Assembly: GCA_041656735.1 (NCBI GenBank)
Contig: JBBACY010000001.1
Coordinates: forward strand, 186,001-250,000
Direction: 5' to 3'
DNA length: 64,000 nucleotides
Origin: Perlabentimonas sp041656735
Lineage (GTDB): Bacteria > Bacteroidota > Bacteroidia > Bacteroidales > Tenuifilaceae
Shown here: positions 61,619-64,000 of the stretch, piece after piece
Layout of the letters: every line of letters starts with the position of its first letter
Position numbering within the stretch: position 1 is the first letter of the stretch
Translations under genes and position numbers: made by a program
The notes under the pieces: generated by a model
What the model was told of the DNA's origin: nothing
The model's database searches: none
Seen by the model: only the letters and a program-made list of their open reading frames with translations

Positions 61619-62953
61619 TTAAAACTTTGTGTAAGTAATAATTAATTTCATTCGTTGGCTGTTATTCCATGAACGGATTACTGCACCGTAGGGGTTTGCA
61701 TAAGCGTTTCCGGGTTCAACATAGAATACAGGCTCCCCGTCAGGGTCGTTTAAAAGTGTTTGTAAATAGTGGGTAATGTTGAATGAGTAATACTTCTTGC
61801 TTTTTTTGTATTGTCCGTCGAAAACGTCTTGATTAATAGCTAAGTCGAGAAGGTTGGCTCGTACATCATCTTTTTCTGTATAGAAAACGATGCTGCGAAG
61901 AAGTGAATCGGCAGGCATATTTTGGTGTTCCTCTAGTTCGAGTCTCAGCTCTGCTCGGTTAATAGATACGGGCATTAGATCAACCCATTGTTGTATATCT
62001 TTTAGCTCAATTTTACCTCGGGCAGCACCTAGGCCTTTAATATAAAACACAGAATCTTGAGTGTTTTCGTTTGGACTAAAACTCATTGCCAGCGAGGGGT
62101 CTGCTGCGCTAAGGTCGTGTTCAAAGTGGTTAAAGCGTGCTAGTTCTTCGGTAAAGAAAAGGGAGAAGGTTAGGTTGGTATTCTTGGTATTTTCTCTCTC
62201 CTTATCGTTTTTATAAAAAACGGACAATTTTGAACTTGTATTATTATAGTCAAACAAATACATCCCTTTAGCATAGGAAGCAAAGGTATTTGTGGCTTTA
62301 ACACACATGCCATATAGATGTTTTTGGAAGTTTATTTGGCTGCCAAAAATGTTAGTATCGTTCTGAGATGCAAGGAAAAGTTTTTCTTGAATCCAACTGT
62401 GGTTTATTGGAATTTTTAGGAGTTTTTCTTCTCCATTATATGGTGCAACTAGGCTGGCAATCTCTGTTCCTCCTAAAAACCTATCAATATTGCCGATACC
62501 GTTGTAACTTTTTCTTTGTTGAAGCGAGTCGGCAAGTTCGTAAACTCCAATGTTAATTGGTTCATCTCCTAATTTATCGGCTAGTGAGATGTATATAAAG
62601 GCCGAGTCGATGGTTGGATTTGCACCAAAAGAGAAGCCCGCTTTAGTTAGAGCAAGTTGGGTAAAGAATTGGGCTTTCGTTCTACCAAAAACAGGGTCGT
62701 AAGTTTCTCCCAAAACGGCAGTTATAAAATAGGCCGTATTTATAGAGTCGTAGTTTTGAGTGAAAGCGGATAGTTGAAAAGAGGTATCGGTTTTAACCCT
62801 AACCAAATCTTGCGAAGGCAATAAGTCGCCCCCTAAGTAATCTGGAGGCGAAATGCATTGCCAAAAAAAGAGAGAGGAAACCAAAAAAAATGAAAAGATT
62901 ATTAGCCCCTTGCGGAGCATAAAAGATAAAGCGGAAGAGTTACTTTTTAACAT
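61619..62953 (-). CDS. DUF4270 lipoprotein
   Basis: A 444-residue lipoprotein. The signal region LRKGLIIFSFFLVSSLFFWQC has its lipobox Cys at about 33; an in-frame ATG at residue 12 would give a shorter, more typical signal. The body is beta-rich and DUF4270-like: DYLGGDLLPSQDLVRVKTDTSF near the start and FYVEPGNAYANPYGAVIRSWNNSQRMKLIITYT at the end. Function unknown. Its start overlaps the end of the glycosyltransferase-like gene by 14 nt. The same order with a GT5-like gene and glmS occurs in other Bacteroidetes from memory. Confidence 0.88.
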   Translation of the reverse strand: MLKSNSSALSFMLRKGLIIFSFFLVSSLFFWQCISPPDYLGGDLLPSQDLVRVKTDTSFQLSAFTQNYDSINTAYFITAVLGETYDPVFGRTKAQFFTQLALTKAGFSFGANPTIDSAFIYISLADKLGDEPINIGVYELADSLQQRKSYNGIGNIDRFLGGTEIASLVAPYNGEEKLLKIPINHSWIQEKLFLASQNDTNIFGSQINFQKHLYGMCVKATNTFASYAKGMYLFDYNNTSSKLSVFYKNDKERENTKNTNLTFSLFFTEELARFNHFEHDLSAADPSLAMSFSPNENTQDSVFYIKGLGAARGKIELKDIQQWVDLMPVSINRAELRLELEEHQNMPADSLLRSIVFYTEKDDVRANLLDLAINQDVFDGQYKKSKKYYSFNITHYLQTLLNDPDGEPVFYVEPGNAYANPYGAVIRSWNNSQRMKLIITYTKF

Positions 62954-63767
62954 TGGCTGTGTTGTTTAGTACTTTGTCGTAAAACGAATTAATTTGATCA
63001 ACATAGTCATCCATTCCACTGTATTTTAGAACAGGTTTGCTTTCAGTATTTAGGTGCTGTTCTAGCTCTGTTTCTATACTTGGGCTTCCTACCACTATGC
63101 CATCAGAATACTTGAGTGCAAACTTAGTTAAGTTTATGTAATTTGGAGTGTTAAGAAGTTCTAAATTTTTCTTGGTAATATTCTCGAGAAGGAGTTTTTT
63201 CTTTAAATCGGGGTTTAAATCGGGCGTAAAAGCATCGTCATATACGGAAGTTATTACCTTAGCCTTTGCAAATACAGGGTCATCGCTGTATGCTTGTTTA
63301 ACTAAAATGGGTATAAAAGACGAAAACCAGCCGTGGCAATGAACAATATCTGGAGCCCAGCGAAGTTTTTTAACGGTTTCCATTACACCCCTGGCAAAAA
63401 ATATGGCACGCTCGTCATTATCGGGGAAGTAAGCCCCCTCGTCATCGGTTAAAACATTCTTGCGCTGAAAATAATCCTCATTATCGATGAAGTAAACCTG
63501 CATACGGGCACTTTGTATTGAGGCTACTTTTATAATTAGGGGGTGGTCGTTATCATCAATAACCAAATTCATTCCTGAGAGCCTAATCACCTCATGAAGC
63601 TGATTTCTGCGCTCGTTAATACAGCCCCAACGAGGCATAAATGTGCGAATTTCCCTGCCTTTTTCTTGAATTCCCTGTGGTAAATTTCTACCAATAATAG
63701 ACATATTGCTCTCGTCGAGATAGGGGGTAATCTCTTGGGAGATAAACAGAACTTTTACGCTTTTCAT
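62940..63767 (-). CDS. Glycogen synthase N-terminal-like (GT5 catalytic-domain-only) protein
   Basis: A 275-residue protein from the ATG at 63767; an upstream frame adds eight residues. It corresponds to the N-terminal Rossmann half of glycogen/starch synthase: KVLFISQEITPYL, VYFIDNEDYFQRK, ERAIFFARGVMETVKKLRWAPDIVHCHGWFSSFIPIL. It lacks the entire C-terminal glycosyltransferase domain that binds ADP-glucose, and also the usual KTGGL start. It may not be catalytic; the frame is intact, so it is probably a conserved half-size homologue, not a recent truncation. Confidence 0.85.
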   Translation of the reverse strand: MKSVKVLFISQEITPYLDESNMSIIGRNLPQGIQEKGREIRTFMPRWGCINERRNQLHEVIRLSGMNLVIDDNDHPLIIKVASIQSARMQVYFIDNEDYFQRKNVLTDDEGAYFPDNDERAIFFARGVMETVKKLRWAPDIVHCHGWFSSFIPILVKQAYSDDPVFAKAKVITSVYDDAFTPDLNPDLKKKLLLENITKKNLELLNTPNYINLTKFALKYSDGIVVGSPSIETELEQHLNTESKPVLKYSGMDDYVDQINSFYDKVLNNTANVKK

Positions 63768-63852
63768 TTTATTTAATTTTCTTAACCACAATTAGTTGTA
63801 AAAAAATATGGCGGATCAAAATATGGCATAAACCACCTCCTTTTTCACGATA

Positions 63853-63860
63853 CAAAAGTA
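63853..63860 (-). promoter_or_regulatory. -7 promoter element of the GT5-like/DUF4270/glmS operon
   Basis: TACTTTTG on the minus strand is an exact TAnnTTTG match, giving a leader of about 80 nt. No clear -33 box. The bases from 63861 to the window end show no gene. Confidence 0.5.
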
Positions 63861-64000
63861 TAAAAAATTTTCCACAATTTACCTAATCCGTTTAAATGGC
63901 TGTATTACAGTGAAGTAAAAAGGCGAGGAGGGTAGTGCTATTTTCCTAAATGAGCTATAATATGCACTATGGCTAAACGTTTTTGTTGTAGTTGTGCATA

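Noticed and set aside
62940..63767. Complete glycogen synthase glgA
   Set aside because: Only the N-terminal domain is encoded; the frame ends before the second glycosyltransferase domain.

Overview
The window looks like a chromosomal segment of a Bacteroidota species, probably of the order Bacteroidales or a close relative. The evidence is a complete type IX secretion core (porP-gldK-gldL-gldM-gldN), a second PorP/SprF protein next to a substrate with a gliding-type C-terminal domain, DUF4270 and PCMD lipoproteins, a hybrid-propeller sensor kinase with a LytTR regulator, and many Bacteroidetes-type promoters (-7 TAnnTTTG, sometimes with TTTG about 19-20 nt upstream). No rRNA, tRNA or CRISPR array was seen.

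Layout. 1-2.6 kb: end of an ABC ATPase, trpS and a coiled-coil membrane protein. 3-9.8 kb: tricorn-like S41 protease, PhnA-like zinc protein, short SSB, serine beta-lactamase-like hydrolase. 10-23 kb: a solitary cytosine-5 methyltransferase, an outer-membrane protein/PCMD lipoprotein pair, a LytTR regulator, rtcB, an A+T-rich three-gene restriction-modification-like operon (5mC methyltransferase, DHH-family phosphoesterase, PD-(D/E)xK-like nuclease), and a 1007-residue sensor kinase. 23-30 kb: secreted proteins, comF, an XRE regulator, a PAS/GAF protein with no output domain, and a RAYT-type transposase between REP-like repeat clusters. 31-35.5 kb: a type IX surface-protein cluster with a long structured leader. 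36-44 kb: a BPL_N/HEAT lipoprotein between two composite repeats, then the type IX core operon on the minus strand. 44.5-64 kb: housekeeping genes: degenerate arginase-fold protein plus topA; radA; panC-panD-flippase; PBP1A; rbfA-methyltransferase-LolE-like-ABC; and a GT5-N protein-DUF4270-glmS-DUF2461 operon.

The most unusual features are three. (1) The methyltransferase/DHH/PD-(D/E)xK operon at 16.2-19.7 kb, together with a solitary methyltransferase at 10-11.2 kb whose target-recognition region closely resembles that of the operon enzyme. (2) A family of composite intergenic repeats built mainly from 7-nt units (AGTTAAA, AGCCAAC, CCCGCAA, GTTACGG and variants) around a conserved core of about 31 bp that recurs eight times with a fixed polarity; two copies flank one lipoprotein gene as direct repeats. 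(3) A roughly 300-nt leader before the type IX surface-protein cluster, in which one segment can pair with three alternative upstream partners.

All functional calls come from reading motifs and domain order by eye; no database search was run.
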